Source: Nitrosospira sp.
GTDB taxonomy: Bacteria > Pseudomonadota > Gammaproteobacteria > Burkholderiales > Nitrosomonadaceae
Direction of reading: 5' to 3'
NCBI GenBank assembly: GCA_013450215.1
Contig: JACDSH010000028.1
Coordinates: forward strand, 1-33,091
Length of the DNA: 33,091 nt
In this document: positions 1 through 10,278 of the stretch, one piece after another
Numbering within the stretch: the stretch's first letter is position 1
Layout of the letters: the number at the start of each line of letters is the position of its first letter
Notes under the pieces: model-generated
Database searches by the model: none
What the model was told of the DNA's origin: nothing
What the model saw: the letters and a program-made list of their open reading frames with translations, nothing else
Translations under genes and position numbers: made by a program

Positions 1-1409
1 AGTATCACCTCGATCCCCTTCTTACGGAAAATCTCGAGATGTGGACTACTTCTGGCGGACTTGAGACTATCAGCAGTCACATAGTAAATCTTCTCCTGAC
101 CCACCTTCATCCGCCCGATATAGTCATTCAATGAAACGCTCTGATCATCTCCATCGGTATGAGTTGAAACAAAGCGCAGCAGCTTGGCAATACGCTCGCG
201 ATTGGCATAGTCTTCACCCACACCCTCCTTCAAGACCTGACCGAACTCCTTCCAGAAGGTTTTGAATTTCTCCTGATCACTCCCCTCCTCACCCTGAGCC
301 AGATCCTCTATCAGGGAGAGCACCTTCTTCACTGCCCCCGCACGGATCGACTCGATATCTTTCGATTCTTGCAGAATTTCACGCGAGACATTCAGCGGCA
401 GATCATTCGAATCGATCACACCGCGTACAAAACGCAGGTAGTTAGGAAGCAACTGTTCCGCATCATCCATGATGAATACCCGTCTCACATAGAGCTTGAT
501 GCCGTGTCGGTGCTCACGATCGAATAGGTCGAACGGCGCTTTTGAGGGGATATAGAGTAGCTGAGTATATTCCTGCTTACCCTCTACCTTGGCATGAACA
601 TAAGCCAGCGGCGGCTCGAAATCATGTGCCACATGCTTATAAAATTCATGGTATTGATCCTGGGTGATATCGATCTTAGGCCTAGCCCATAATGCGCTCG
701 CCTGGTTGACGGTCTCATCCTCATCTGTGATCTCATTTGCACTCTTCTCCTTGGACCATTCCTCCTTCTTCATCAGAATCGGCAGTGTGATATGGTCTGA
801 ATACTTACGTATGATGGTACGTATCTGCCATCCACTCAGGAGGCTGTCCTCATCCTCCCTTAAGTGGAGGATGACTTCTGTTCCACGGCCTGTCTTCTCT
901 ACCGTCTCCAGCGTATAATCACCCTCACCCGCGGACTCCCAGCGAACACCATGCTCAGCAGTTAATCCGGCTCGACGTGTTATCAGGGTCACCTTGTCGG
1001 CAACGATGAATGCGGAATAGAAGCCGACTCCAAACTGGCCGATCAGGTTTGCATCCTTAGCTTGGTCGCCGGTCAAAGCGCTGAAGAATTCACGTGTACC
1101 TGACTTGGCAATGGTACCAATATGGTCAATCACCTCCTGCCGTGACATGCCGATTCCATTGTCTGCGATGGTCAGGGTACGATCTGAAGGGTTGTAACTC
1201 ACGCGGATTTTTAGGTCTGGATCGGTCTCGAACAAGGAGCCATCAGCCAGACCCTCGAATCGCAGCTTATCGGCAGCATCAGATGCATTTGAGATCAGTT
1301 CGCGTAGAAATATTTCCTTGTTACTATACAAGGAATGAATCATCAGCTTGAGTAGTTGCTTGACCTCGGTCTGGAAGCTTAGGTGTTCTTTGGGGGCAGT
1401 GCTTTGCAT
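1..1409 (-). CDS. htpG: Molecular chaperone HtpG (Hsp90), 3' end outside the window
   Basis: ATP-dependent cytosolic chaperone of the Hsp90 family. About 469 codons are present of a family length near 620-640, so the C-terminal dimerisation region lies beyond the left edge. The reverse-strand translation starts [20 protein letters not shown] and carries the GHKL ATPase signatures: [17 protein letters not shown] near residue 35, the DNGIGM box near 85 and [11 protein letters not shown] near 120. The middle-domain signature [19 protein letters not shown] is also present. The ATG at 1409 has GGAG about 7 nt upstream. It is divergent from the PQQ dehydrogenase gene and preceded by a sigma32-like promoter, so heat-shock control is expected. 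The frame is intact throughout. Confidence 0.97.
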   Translation of the reverse strand, partial: MQSTAPKEHLSFQTEVKQLLKLMIHSLYSNKEIFLRELISNASDAADKLRFEGLADGSLFETDPDLKIRVSYNPSDRTLTIADNGIGMSRQEVIDHIGTIAKSGTREFFSALTGDQAKDANLIGQFGVGFYSAFIVADKVTLITRRAGLTAEHGVRWESAGEGDYTLETVEKTGRGTEVILHLREDEDSLLSGWQIRTIIRKYSDHITLPILMKKEEWSKEKSANEITDEDETVNQASALWARPKIDITQDQYHEFYKHVAHDFEPPLAYVHAKVEGKQEYTQLLYIPSKAPFDLFDREHRHGIKLYVRRVFIMDDAEQLLPNYLRFVRGVIDSNDLPLNVSREILQESKDIESIRAGAVKKVLSLIEDLAQGEEGSDQEKFKTFWKEFGQVLKEGVGEDYANRERIAKLLRFVSTHTDGDDQSVSLNDYIGRMKVGQEKIYYVTADSLKSARSSPHLEIFRKKGIEVI

Positions 1410-1440
1410 GGTCCTCTCCGTGAAATTAGGCATTATGATT

Positions 1441-1466
1441 ATGAGGGCAAATTGAAGATTTTCAAG
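1441..1466 (-). promoter_or_regulatory. Sigma32-like heat-shock promoter of htpG
   Basis: On the reverse strand a perfect CTTGAA (1461-1466) is followed after 14 nt by CCTCAT (1441-1446). This matches the sigma32 pattern CTTGAA-N13-17-CCCCAT with one mismatch. It would place the transcript start about 25 nt before the htpG ATG, which fits the chaperone's usual regulation. Seen in the sequence; activity is inferred. Confidence 0.6.
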
Positions 1467-1505
1467 CTGCCTATAGATCAAATTTACATTTAAATTCTAC
1501 TAACC

Positions 1506-2606
1506 ATGACAATCTTTATTCGTCTTTCAATTATTCTTCTGTTCTATTGCGCACTCCCCGCCTCTGCCCAGGACCGCGTCTTACCACTAGAGAAAATAAA
1601 ATTACCGCCCGGTTTCTCAATCAGTCTATGGGCGGAAGTCCCTAATGCACGTGGCCTTGCACTGGGCAAGAATGGCACGGTATTCGCAGGATCCATGACG
1701 GAGGGTAAGGTTTATGCCATTACCGAGAGTGCTGGATCACGTCAAGTCAGAGTCATTGCCAATAGTCTCAACCTACCCATGGGTGTCGCCTTCCGTGATG
1801 GGTCTCTGTATATCTCATCGGTAGACCGTATCCTTCGACTGGATAATATTGAGCAGACTATCGCTCAGCCCGCAAAGCCTGTGGTTGTGATCGACACCCT
1901 TCCCAATGAGAAGCACCATGCAGGAAGGTTTATCGCCTTCGGACCGGATGGCCTTCTTTATATATCGGTAGGCGCTCCATGCAATAGCTGCGAGCCTGAC
2001 CCTGCAGTCTATGCACAGATCTCGAGGATTAAAGCTGATGGAAAGGGTTACGAAATCTATTCACAAGGCGTCAGAAATTCGCTTGGATTTGACTGGCACC
2101 CAGATACGAAAGAGTTATGGTTTACCGATACTGGGCACGACTGGTTGGGTGAGAATATTCCTCCCGATGAGCTCAACCATGCACCCAGAAAGGGTATGCA
2201 TTTTGGCTTTCCCTATTGCCATGCCGGCGATATCCACGATATCAAGTATGGAGCTAAACGCGCCTGCAGCAAGCTCACTGCGCCCGCGGCTAAACTGGAT
2301 GCTCATTCAGTCCCGATGGGGATTCGATTCTATACAGGGAAAATGTTTCCTGCCGAATATCGTAACCATATTATCGTTGCTGAGAATGGATCGTGGAACC
2401 GTCGCGAAAAGATCGGCTACCGACTCAAGCTAATACAAATAAAGAATAACAAGGTGGTGAAACAAGAGGTATTTGCTGAGGGCTGGTTACAAGAAGAAAA
2501 ATCATGGGGAAAGCCGGCTGATATTTTAGTGATGCCGGACGGGGCAATACTGGTCTCAGATGACCATTCCGGTGCAATCTACCGGATCAGCTACCAGAAG
2601 CCATAA
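1506..2606 (+). CDS. Periplasmic PQQ-type sugar/sorbosone dehydrogenase family protein
   Basis: A 366-residue protein with a signal peptide (hydrophobic residues 4-18, likely cleavage after ASA near residue 21), so it is probably periplasmic. The rest is a six-bladed beta-propeller of the soluble glucose/sorbosone dehydrogenase family. Visible marks are LPNEKHHAGRFIAFGPDGLLY (residues 131-151, containing the likely catalytic histidine), SQGVRNSLGFDWHP and FTDTGHDWLGENIPPDELN, with several DG-L-YIS blade motifs. Members oxidise aldoses or related aldehydes with PQQ; the substrate cannot be read from sequence. There is no clear Shine-Dalgarno sequence before the ATG. No PQQ biosynthesis gene is in view. 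It is convergent with nuoN, with only 5 bp between the stops. Confidence 0.85.
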   Translation: MTIFIRLSIILLFYCALPASAQDRVLPLEKIKLPPGFSISLWAEVPNARGLALGKNGTVFAGSMTEGKVYAITESAGSRQVRVIANSLNLPMGVAFRDGSLYISSVDRILRLDNIEQTIAQPAKPVVVIDTLPNEKHHAGRFIAFGPDGLLYISVGAPCNSCEPDPAVYAQISRIKADGKGYEIYSQGVRNSLGFDWHPDTKELWFTDTGHDWLGENIPPDELNHAPRKGMHFGFPYCHAGDIHDIKYGAKRACSKLTAPAAKLDAHSVPMGIRFYTGKMFPAEYRNHIIVAENGSWNRREKIGYRLKLIQIKNNKVVKQEVFAEGWLQEEKSWGKPADILVMPDGAILVSDDHSGAIYRISYQKP

Positions 2607-2611
2607 AATAA

Positions 2612-4072
2612 TTACATCGATTGCTGGATCGCATAAGCGCACATCGCCATCAGAGACTGAGGAAAGAGTCCGAACGCCAGAACCGCCAGTCCATTTGCGC
2701 TTATCAGAAGCTTAATATCACCCGGTGGCACAATGGGGGCGTCGGTCTCAGGCTCGTCAAAGTACATCAACTTGATGATCCGCAGGTAGTAGAAGGCACC
2801 TATCAACGAGAATAAGACCGCCACCACAGCCAGCCACACATAACCAGCATTCAGCACCGCCTGCAACACCGATAGCTTCGCATAAAAGCCTACCAACGGC
2901 GGGACTCCTGCCAGTGAGAACATCAGCAGCAGTGTGATGAATGCATACCATGGGTTACGCCGGTTCAGCCCCTTGAAATCATCAATCCTTTCAGCCTCGA
3001 ATCCTTCCCGTGACAGAAGCATGATCATCCCGAAGATACCCAGCGTCATCAGTACATAGATCACTATATAGAACATGGATGAGCTATATCCATTGCCATC
3101 TGCACTTACAATTCCAAGCAGCATGAATCCCATATGTGAGATGGTGGAATAAGCCAGCATCCTCTTGATATTGGTCTGCGCAATTGCTGCGAGATTGCCA
3201 ATCATCATCGACATCACCGCCAGGATCATGAGCATCCCCTGCCAGTCGGCCACCATCGCTCCCATACCTTCAACCAGCAATCGCATAACAAAACCAAATG
3301 CTGCTAGTTTTGGGGCTGATCCAATAAATAGTACCACCGCTGTGGGGGCACCCTGATAAACGTCTGGCGCCCACATATGAAATGGTGCAGCACTTAACTT
3401 AAAGCTGATACCGGCCACGATAAAGACCAGCCCCACCACCAGCACCGCATAATCATCAATATCCCCACCCTGAATCACGTTCCTTATGACCTCTGTCACC
3501 TTCCCAATATTGAGCTCACCGGTTGCGCCATAAACCATGGACATCCCATACAGCAAGAATCCAGAAGCCAACGCACCCAGTACAAAGTATTTCATTGCAG
3601 CCTCAGTGGCCTCTACCGAATCGCGACGTAATGCGACCATGGCATAGAGTGACAGAGACAGGAGTTCGAGACCCAGGTAGAGAGTTAGGAAGTGGCTGGC
3701 AGAAATCATGACCATCATTCCCAAGGTGGCAAACAAGGTTAGGCTGAAGAACTCTCCGTTAAGCATTCCCCTCACTGCGATGTAACTTCTTGAGTACACC
3801 AACACCATCGCGACCGTGACATAGGTTAATAACTTCAAGGTATCTGCCATGGCATCGTCGACAAACATACCTGAGAATGTATAACTCACATCGCTCGTAG
3901 AGGTACCAAGGGTAATCAACGCGCAACCGAATAGCGCACCCTGGGCCAGCATATACGCCAGGTAGGGTCTCTTCGCACCCGCCACAAGATCAGCCAGCAA
4001 TACCACGCATACCATCACCAGAAGAAATATCTCCGGGTAGGCGGGGGCAAGGTCAGGTGGCAGAAAATTCAT
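2612..4072 (-). CDS. nuoN: NADH-quinone oxidoreductase subunit N
   Basis: Last gene of the nuo operon. It encodes a 486-residue antiporter-like proton-pumping subunit of the complex I membrane arm. The protein is hydrophobic throughout. The Mrp/ND2 core is visible as [19 protein letters not shown], the [20 protein letters not shown] loop (around residues 223-242) and [17 protein letters not shown]. The lysines and histidine in these segments belong to the central proton path known for the family. The ATG at 4072 has AAGGA 6 nt upstream, and nuoM ends 39 bp earlier. Length is normal. No hairpin terminator is visible in the 5 bp before the convergent dehydrogenase gene. Confidence 0.97.
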   Translation of the reverse strand: MNFLPPDLAPAYPEIFLLVMVCVVLLADLVAGAKRPYLAYMLAQGALFGCALITLGTSTSDVSYTFSGMFVDDAMADTLKLLTYVTVAMVLVYSRSYIAVRGMLNGEFFSLTLFATLGMMVMISASHFLTLYLGLELLSLSLYAMVALRRDSVEATEAAMKYFVLGALASGFLLYGMSMVYGATGELNIGKVTEVIRNVIQGGDIDDYAVLVVGLVFIVAGISFKLSAAPFHMWAPDVYQGAPTAVVLFIGSAPKLAAFGFVMRLLVEGMGAMVADWQGMLMILAVMSMMIGNLAAIAQTNIKRMLAYSTISHMGFMLLGIVSADGNGYSSSMFYIVIYVLMTLGIFGMIMLLSREGFEAERIDDFKGLNRRNPWYAFITLLLMFSLAGVPPLVGFYAKLSVLQAVLNAGYVWLAVVAVLFSLIGAFYYLRIIKLMYFDEPETDAPIVPPGDIKLLISANGLAVLAFGLFPQSLMAMCAYAIQQSM

Positions 4073-4111
4073 TTAGAATCCTTGAGTAGAGCAACTCGTA
4101 TTTCATTCTGA

Positions 4112-5596
4112 CTACAACTTACCGCGGGCAACATGTGCGAGGAGATCATCGACGGTGGTATGCATCACCTCGGTGAATGGCATCGGGTATACACCCATCC
4201 ACAGAACTGCCGCGGCCAGTATCGTTAGGATAAAAATCTCACGATGGTTAATATCCTTAAGGGATTCCACAGCGGGGTTCGCAACTGCCCCGAATACAAC
4301 TCGCTTGTACATCCAGAGTGTATATGCCGCACCAAAAATAAGTGTCGTGGCAGCGAGAAATGCATACCAAAAGTTCACCTTTATGGCGGCCATGATGACC
4401 ATGAACTCTCCGACAAAGCCACTGGTTCCCGGCAATCCAGCATTAGCCATTGCAAAGAGCATGAAGAATGCAGCGAATACTGGCATCTTGTTAGCTACTC
4501 CGCCGTAGTCGGCGATCTGGCGTGAGTGAAGACGGTCATACATCACCCCCACGCACAGGAACATTGCAGCGGATATAAAACCGTGTGAGATCATCTGCAC
4601 CATCGCCCCTTCAATCCCGTAGGCATTGAACAGGAAGAATCCGAGTGTGACAAAGCCCATATGAGATACCGATGAGTATGCAATGAGCTTCTTCATGTCA
4701 GCCTGCATCAGTGCCACCAGTCCGATATACACCACTCCGATCAACGATAAAGTAATCATCATTCCGGAGAGATACTGACTCGCATCCGGTACGATCGGTA
4801 GTGAGAATCTAAGAAAACCGTATCCACCCAACTTCAATAGAATTGCAGCCAGTACCACCGATCCACCGGTCGGGGCCTCAACGTGTGCATCAGGCAACCA
4901 GGTATGGACCGGCCACATTGGCACCTTCACAGCAAACGCCAATAGGAATGCAATAAATATCAGAATCTGTGGTGCCAGTGGTAGCGGTAACTTGTGATAA
5001 TCCTGAATCGAAAAACTGCCGCCGGAAGCTCTGTATAGGTAGATGAATGCCACCAGCATGAGTAAGGATCCGAGCAGTGTGTAGAGAAAGAATTTAATCG
5101 CGGCATAGACCCGGTTTGGGCCTCCCCAGATACCGATGATGAGGAACATCGGTATCAGCGAAGCCTCCCAGAATGCATAAAACAGAATTGCATCCAGAGA
5201 GGAGAAGACCCCATTAACGATACCGGACATAATCAGAAGTGCGCCCATATACTGAGACACACGGTTACTGATGACTTGCCACCCAGCGATAACCACCAAT
5301 GGGGTGGTAAAGCAGTTGAGCAAGATCAGTGGCATTGCGATTCCATCCACCCCTAAGTGATAGTGGATATTAAAATGTTCGATCCATGGGTGATACTCGA
5401 CAAACTGCATATCCCCCATCAGCACATCAAACCCGCTATAAAGCGGAAACGCCACCAACAGGCCCGCTATTGAACCTGCCAGTGCCAACCATCTTGCCAT
5501 TGAAGCATTACGGTCACCACCCGTGGCGAGTACCGCTATACCCGCAATGATGGGCAGCCAGATGATCAGACTTAACAAGGGAAAACCAGACGACAT
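4112..5596 (-). CDS. nuoM: NADH-quinone oxidoreductase subunit M
   Basis: A 494-residue antiporter-like subunit of the complex I membrane arm (family length about 490-510). Family signatures are FYAFWEASLIPMFLIIGIWGG (about residue 140, with the conserved membrane glutamate), the PVHTWLPDAHVEAPTGGSVV loop (about 230-250) and KKLIAYSSVSHMGFVTLG. Many predicted membrane helices and no breaks. It lies between nuoL (91 bp gap) and nuoN. The ATG at 5596 has only a weak ribosome site (CGGAA). Confidence 0.97.
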   Translation of the reverse strand: MSSGFPLLSLIIWLPIIAGIAVLATGGDRNASMARWLALAGSIAGLLVAFPLYSGFDVLMGDMQFVEYHPWIEHFNIHYHLGVDGIAMPLILLNCFTTPLVVIAGWQVISNRVSQYMGALLIMSGIVNGVFSSLDAILFYAFWEASLIPMFLIIGIWGGPNRVYAAIKFFLYTLLGSLLMLVAFIYLYRASGGSFSIQDYHKLPLPLAPQILIFIAFLLAFAVKVPMWPVHTWLPDAHVEAPTGGSVVLAAILLKLGGYGFLRFSLPIVPDASQYLSGMMITLSLIGVVYIGLVALMQADMKKLIAYSSVSHMGFVTLGFFLFNAYGIEGAMVQMISHGFISAAMFLCVGVMYDRLHSRQIADYGGVANKMPVFAAFFMLFAMANAGLPGTSGFVGEFMVIMAAIKVNFWYAFLAATTLIFGAAYTLWMYKRVVFGAVANPAVESLKDINHREIFILTILAAAVLWMGVYPMPFTEVMHTTVDDLLAHVARGKL

Positions 5597-5687
5597 GTTT
5601 ATTCCGTTATTTTTATTTGGAAGTGCACAATCTGCCGATCAAATGAGGAGAGTTCTAACCCTTGATAGAACATTGGCTTGATCATGA

Positions 5688-7634
5688 CTAGGACCATAAG
5701 CTGATTAATACGAATACCCCAACGATCATGGTGAATGCATAATGATAGATATAACCAGACTGGAACCGACGTACCAATACAGCAGTCAGTCCAACCATCC
5801 GAGCAGTACCATTCACAACGAATCCATCGATCACCTTCACATCCCCGATCTTCCACAGACCAGCACCCAGTGCACGAGCACCACCCGCAAATAGCCACGA
5901 GTAGAATTCATCAATAAAATATTTTCGATCGAGCAATATGAAGAGTGGGCCGGCAGCTTGTTTTATCTTCGCGGGCAAATCAGTTCTCACCATATACAGA
6001 TACCATGCGGTAAAGATTCCCCCTATCGAGAGCCAGAATGGTGCTGTACTGAGTGAGTGGGTCATCATTCCCACCACTCCATGGAATTCTGCTGCCATTT
6101 GTGCAACGGCTCCATGTTGCGGGGAAAAATATATCGCCTCTCCGAAATAGCCTCCAAACAACATTGGTCCGATCAACCACCCTGCACAGATGGTGGGGAT
6201 TGCGAGAATAGTCAGTGGCAATGTCACCACCCAGGGAGATTCATGCAGATGCTCCTCGGTATGATGATCCATCCGAGGCTTTCCATGGAAGGTCATGAAT
6301 ACCAGTCGGAAGGTATAAAGGGCCGTGATGAATACGGTCGACAGAACGCAGAAATACGCAAAACCAGAACCCGGAATATCAGCAAAATGGACCGCTTCTA
6401 TGATCGCATCCTTGGAAAAGAATCCAGAAAACCCGGGGACCCCTGAACTGGCCAGTGCGGCCATGAACATGGTCCAGTATGTTATCGGCATGTACTTCTT
6501 GAGGCCACCCATCTTCCGCATATCTTGCTCGTGATGCATTGCGATGATGACTGATCCTGCTCCCAAGAATAGAACCGCCTTGAAAAATGCGTGGGTCATT
6601 AGATGGAATACCGCAACCGAGTAGGCTGAAGCACCGAGCGCCACCGTCATGTAGCCTAGCTGCGATAGAGTGGAATACGCGACCACGCGCTTGATATCAT
6701 TCTGCACAATCGCAACCAATGCCATGGACAGGGTTGTAATGCCACCGATCACCAGTATCACTGACAACGCAGTATCCGATAACTCAAACAGGGGGGACAT
6801 CCGTGCCACCATGAAGATGCCTGCCGTCACCATGGTCGCGGCATGGATCAGTGCCGATATCGGTGTCGGTCCCTCCATTGAATCGGGTAACCACACATGC
6901 AGTGGGAACTGTGCTGACTTGCCCATTGCACCCACGAATAGCAGGATACAGGTCACCGATAGCAGCATCCAAGGTGACCCCGGGATAATTTCGATTGTTT
7001 GATGTGCGAGCTGAGGTGCCTGGGAAAATACTGATGCATAATCCAGTGTGCCAAAATACATGAGCACCAATCCAATCCCAAGGAGAAATCCGAAGTCACC
7101 AACTCGGTTAACTAGGAAGGCCTTCATATTGGCATAGACCGCTGTCGGACGCGTAAACCAAAATCCGATCAATAGATACGAGACCAGACCCACTGCCTCC
7201 CATCCAAAGAAGAGTTGAAGGAAGTTATTGGCCATTACCAACATCAGCATTGAAAATGTGAATAGTGATATATAGCTAAAGAAGCGCTGGTATCCAGGGT
7301 CGTTATGCATATATCCGATGGTATAGATATGCACCATCAGAGACACAAAACTCACCACCACCATCATCGTGGCTGATAGCTGATCGATCAGGAAGCCAAT
7401 TTCAAAACGGGCATCCCCGGTAATCATCCAGGTGTAGACCGTGCCGTTGTAGGTATTTCCCTGCAAGACATCCATGAAGACGGTCACTGACGCGACCACA
7501 CAAACGATCATCAATCCAATGGTCGCTCGATGGCTCCAGGTCGGCCCAATCACACGGCCTAATAGACCTGCGATCAGCGCCCCTACCAGGGGTGCAAGCG
7601 GCACCAGTAAATATAGTGACTGCATCTCTTTCAT
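5688..7634 (-). CDS. nuoL: NADH-quinone oxidoreductase subunit L
   Basis: The largest antiporter-like subunit, at the distal end of the complex I membrane arm. In other complexes its C-terminal lateral helix runs along the arm. Marks are FFGWEAVGLVSYLLIGFW, the HVWLPDSMEGPTPISALIHA loop and IKRVVAYSTLSQLGYM. I place the start at ATG 7634, which has GGA 4 nt upstream. An in-frame TTG lies 9 nt further upstream (7643), and another ATG at 7625 gives the more usual beginning MQSLYLLVPLAPL, so the exact start is uncertain. Predicted length is 648 residues, within the family range. nuoK ends 58 bp upstream. Confidence 0.96.
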   Translation of the reverse strand: MKEMQSLYLLVPLAPLVGALIAGLLGRVIGPTWSHRATIGLMIVCVVASVTVFMDVLQGNTYNGTVYTWMITGDARFEIGFLIDQLSATMMVVVSFVSLMVHIYTIGYMHNDPGYQRFFSYISLFTFSMLMLVMANNFLQLFFGWEAVGLVSYLLIGFWFTRPTAVYANMKAFLVNRVGDFGFLLGIGLVLMYFGTLDYASVFSQAPQLAHQTIEIIPGSPWMLLSVTCILLFVGAMGKSAQFPLHVWLPDSMEGPTPISALIHAATMVTAGIFMVARMSPLFELSDTALSVILVIGGITTLSMALVAIVQNDIKRVVAYSTLSQLGYMTVALGASAYSVAVFHLMTHAFFKAVLFLGAGSVIIAMHHEQDMRKMGGLKKYMPITYWTMFMAALASSGVPGFSGFFSKDAIIEAVHFADIPGSGFAYFCVLSTVFITALYTFRLVFMTFHGKPRMDHHTEEHLHESPWVVTLPLTILAIPTICAGWLIGPMLFGGYFGEAIYFSPQHGAVAQMAAEFHGVVGMMTHSLSTAPFWLSIGGIFTAWYLYMVRTDLPAKIKQAAGPLFILLDRKYFIDEFYSWLFAGGARALGAGLWKIGDVKVIDGFVVNGTARMVGLTAVLVRRFQSGYIYHYAFTMIVGVFVLISLWS

Positions 7635-7692
7635 TAAATCCAATTATTAGGGTCAGACTATCAAGGTGACGAATACCATGTAATCTCTGAAA

Positions 7693-7998
7693 CTATCCCT
7701 TGAGTTGATTCAGGTCGTCCACATTGATGGTGCGTAAGTTACGGAATAGAACGACCAGTATCGCCAGACCAATGGCCGATTCAGCTGCGGCTACGGTCAG
7801 TATAAAAAATACAAAAATCTGTCCTGATACATCCTGCAGGTAATGCGAGAATGCAATAAAATTCATATTGACCGCTAACAGCATCAACTCGATCGCCATC
7901 AAGAGAATGATCACATTCTTCCGGTTGAGGAAGATGCCCACAATGCCAATCGCAAATAAGATGGCACCGAGCACGAGATAATGGGATAACGAGACCAC
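7693..7998 (-). CDS. nuoK: NADH-quinone oxidoreductase subunit K
   Basis: Small three-helix membrane subunit of complex I, 101 residues, the standard length. The sequence has the conserved glutamates in the second and third helices: [16 protein letters not shown] (about residues 32-47) and [18 protein letters not shown] (about 64-81). It starts at GTG, with a GAGGGGG ribosome site about 9 nt upstream; no ATG is available in frame. It lies between nuoJ and nuoL. Confidence 0.97.
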   Translation of the reverse strand: MVSLSHYLVLGAILFAIGIVGIFLNRKNVIILLMAIELMLLAVNMNFIAFSHYLQDVSGQIFVFFILTVAAAESAIGLAILVVLFRNLRTINVDDLNQLKG

Positions 7999-8040
7999 GT
8001 TAATCGCCCCCTCTCAAGATAGCGCTCAATAGAATCATCA

Positions 8041-8646
8041 TCACTCCTTCTTCTCAGACGGCATCGATACCATCCTCACCCGGTCTGATCGTTTTACCTT
8101 TACCTGCTCTGATGGCTCCATAAAACGGGGGCCGACACGACGGCGCAGTGTCAGCGCGATCGCGGCAACGATCGCCACCAGCAGAATCACGGCTGCCAGC
8201 TCAAATGCGTATACATACTCGGTATAAATTAGACGCCCTAACTCCTTGGTATTGCTGTAATCAGCTGCTCGTAATGGTGGGGTAGGTATCTGATCGGCGC
8301 TGAACTTGCGTCCCATCAGAACCATCGAGATCTCGGCCAGCATCACCAATGCCAGTAGCGCTCCGAATGGGAACCACTTCCAGAATCCCTCACGCATGCG
8401 GTCGAGATTGATGTCCAGCATCATCACCACGAACAGGAATAACACCATCACCGCTCCCACATATACCAACACCAACGTGATCGCAAGAAACTCTGCCTGA
8501 AGCAGCAACCACAGACCGGCACAGGTAAAGAATGCCAGTACCAGCAATAACGCAGCATGGACCGGATTACGGGCGGTGATGACGCCCAGAGCCGACGCCA
8601 CCAGCACGGTTGCAAAGAAATAAAAGGTTATGCTCTGAAAGTCCAT
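8041..8646 (-). CDS. nuoJ: NADH-quinone oxidoreductase subunit J
   Basis: Membrane subunit of complex I, 201 residues with about five predicted helices and a basic, charged C-terminal tail (after residue 165). The family signature is the glycine-rich third helix LVLVYVGAVMVLFLFVVMML (about residues 57-76), which contains the pi-bulge region in known structures. It follows nuoI by only 6 bp. The start is ATG 8646. The purine-rich AGGA upstream is rather distant (about 15 nt), so coupling to nuoI translation is likely. Confidence 0.96.
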   Translation of the reverse strand: MDFQSITFYFFATVLVASALGVITARNPVHAALLLVLAFFTCAGLWLLLQAEFLAITLVLVYVGAVMVLFLFVVMMLDINLDRMREGFWKWFPFGALLALVMLAEISMVLMGRKFSADQIPTPPLRAADYSNTKELGRLIYTEYVYAFELAAVILLVAIVAAIALTLRRRVGPRFMEPSEQVKVKRSDRVRMVSMPSEKKE

Positions 8647-8652
8647 AGATAC

Positions 8653-9141
8653 TTATCGATATCCTGAATCGGCTTCTCTATCTTTTGCAATCTGATCCTC
8701 ATGACGATCACCCACCGCCAAAAGCATCTGCTTGGTATAAATGAGGTCTCCACGCTTTTCTCCGTGATACTCTAGGATACGAGTCTCAACAATCGAATCG
8801 ACCGGGCAGGACTCCTCACAGAATCCACAGAATATGCACTTGGTTAGATCGATATCGTACCGAGTCGTACGACGAGTCCCGTCATCACGCTGCTCTGACT
8901 CGATCGTGATCGCCAGTGCTGGACATACCGCCTCACACAACTTACAGGCGATACACCGCTCCTCTCCATTGGGGTAGCGGCGTAATGCATGCAACCCACG
9001 AAAGCGAGGAGATTGTGGCGTTTTTTCTTCTGGGAAGTGGACCGTGATCTTACGCGCGAACATGTAGCGACCCGTAAGCATCATCCCCTTAACTAGTTCA
9101 AATAGGAGGAAGGTCCGAAAGAAATCCTTGATACGGCTCAT
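8653..9141 (-). CDS. nuoI: NADH-quinone oxidoreductase subunit I, 2x[4Fe-4S]
   Basis: Ferredoxin-like subunit of the peripheral arm, carrying clusters N6a and N6b on the path from NADH to quinone. Both binding motifs are intact: [12 protein letters not shown] and [12 protein letters not shown], about 40 residues apart. The start at ATG 9141 gives 162 residues, the usual length, and has a strong GGAGGAG 6 nt upstream. A longer reading from 9168 would overlap the nuoH stop and adds nothing conserved. The ribosome site overlaps the nuoH stop codon, suggesting coupled translation. Confidence 0.96.
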   Translation of the reverse strand: MSRIKDFFRTFLLFELVKGMMLTGRYMFARKITVHFPEEKTPQSPRFRGLHALRRYPNGEERCIACKLCEAVCPALAITIESEQRDDGTRRTTRYDIDLTKCIFCGFCEESCPVDSIVETRILEYHGEKRGDLIYTKQMLLAVGDRHEDQIAKDREADSGYR

Positions 9142-9155
9142 GATCTTCTCCTCCC

Positions 9156-10256
9156 CTAGTGAAACCACAAGTTAAGTGGGAATGAACCTAAAACCGATGC
9201 CGGCAATTGCATCACCGATCCCAGCAGAACGATCCATACCAACGTCATTGGGATGAATACCTTCCATCCTAACCGCATAATCTGGTCATAACGGTAACGT
9301 GGGAACGTCGCTCGGAACCAGAGAAAAAAGAACAGCAAGAATGCGATCTTCAGAAGTAGCCAGATAAATCCGGGGATCATTGTGAATGGAGCGATATCGA
9401 ATGGGGGCAGCCATCCTCCTAAAAATATAAGACTGGCAAGTGTTGCCACCAGTATCATATTGGAGTATTCCGCTAGGAAGAATACTGTGAAAGCCATCCC
9501 GGAATATTCCACATGAAAGCCCGCAACAATTTCTGACTCACCTTCAGCGACATCAAATGGAGCACGGTTGGTCTCGGCCACACCGGAAATGAAGTAGACC
9601 AGAAACATGGGGAATAGTGGAATCAAGTACCAATTAACAAAACTCCCCCCCTCCTGGCCCTTGACGATATCACCCAGATTTAGACTGTGAGACATCATCA
9701 ATACACAGACCAGTGCAAATCCCATCGCCAGCTCATACGAAACTACTTGTGCTGCGCACCGCATCGCGCCTATAAATGCATACTTCGAGTTAGATGCCCA
9801 ACCTGCAATGATGACCCCATAAACACCCATAGAGGTCATTGCCAGGATATATAACAGGCCCGCATTAATGTCTGCCAGCACCACCTCTGGGGAGAATGGA
9901 ACGACTGCCCATGCCGCCAGTGCAGGTGCAATGGTTAAGATTGGAGCCATGATGAATAGGAACTTATTGGCGCCATTCGGGATGATGATCTCCTTCATCA
10001 ACGCCTTGACAGCGTCGGCCATGGGCTGCCCCCAGCCTGCCAGCCACGGAATGCCGAAGAGTGTCACCCGGTTTGGGCCAACGCGGATCTGCATGAACGC
10101 GATAATCTTGCGCTCTGCCAGAGTGAGATAGGCCACACTGAGCAGCAGCGGCAGCACGATGGCCAAGATCAGCACCAGATTCTTCGTCAGACTGAACAGA
10201 GCCGAACCCCAATCAGCACCAAAAAACTGTCCAAATAATTGTTGCGCGTATTCCAT
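9156..10256 (-). CDS. nuoH: NADH-quinone oxidoreductase subunit H
   Basis: Membrane subunit forming the quinone-chamber floor and the joint between the two arms of complex I; 366 residues with about eight helices. The signatures are [20 protein letters not shown] (about residues 46-65), [24 protein letters not shown] (about 152-175) and [20 protein letters not shown] (about 228-247), rich in the conserved acidic and arginine residues. The ATG at 10256 has AGGAT about 8 nt upstream. It begins 22 bp after nuoG and ends just before nuoI. Confidence 0.97.
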   Translation of the reverse strand: MEYAQQLFGQFFGADWGSALFSLTKNLVLILAIVLPLLLSVAYLTLAERKIIAFMQIRVGPNRVTLFGIPWLAGWGQPMADAVKALMKEIIIPNGANKFLFIMAPILTIAPALAAWAVVPFSPEVVLADINAGLLYILAMTSMGVYGVIIAGWASNSKYAFIGAMRCAAQVVSYELAMGFALVCVLMMSHSLNLGDIVKGQEGGSFVNWYLIPLFPMFLVYFISGVAETNRAPFDVAEGESEIVAGFHVEYSGMAFTVFFLAEYSNMILVATLASLIFLGGWLPPFDIAPFTMIPGFIWLLLKIAFLLFFFLWFRATFPRYRYDQIMRLGWKVFIPMTLVWIVLLGSVMQLPASVLGSFPLNLWFH

Positions 10257-10278
10257 TAATAAATCCTAGATCTCACTG

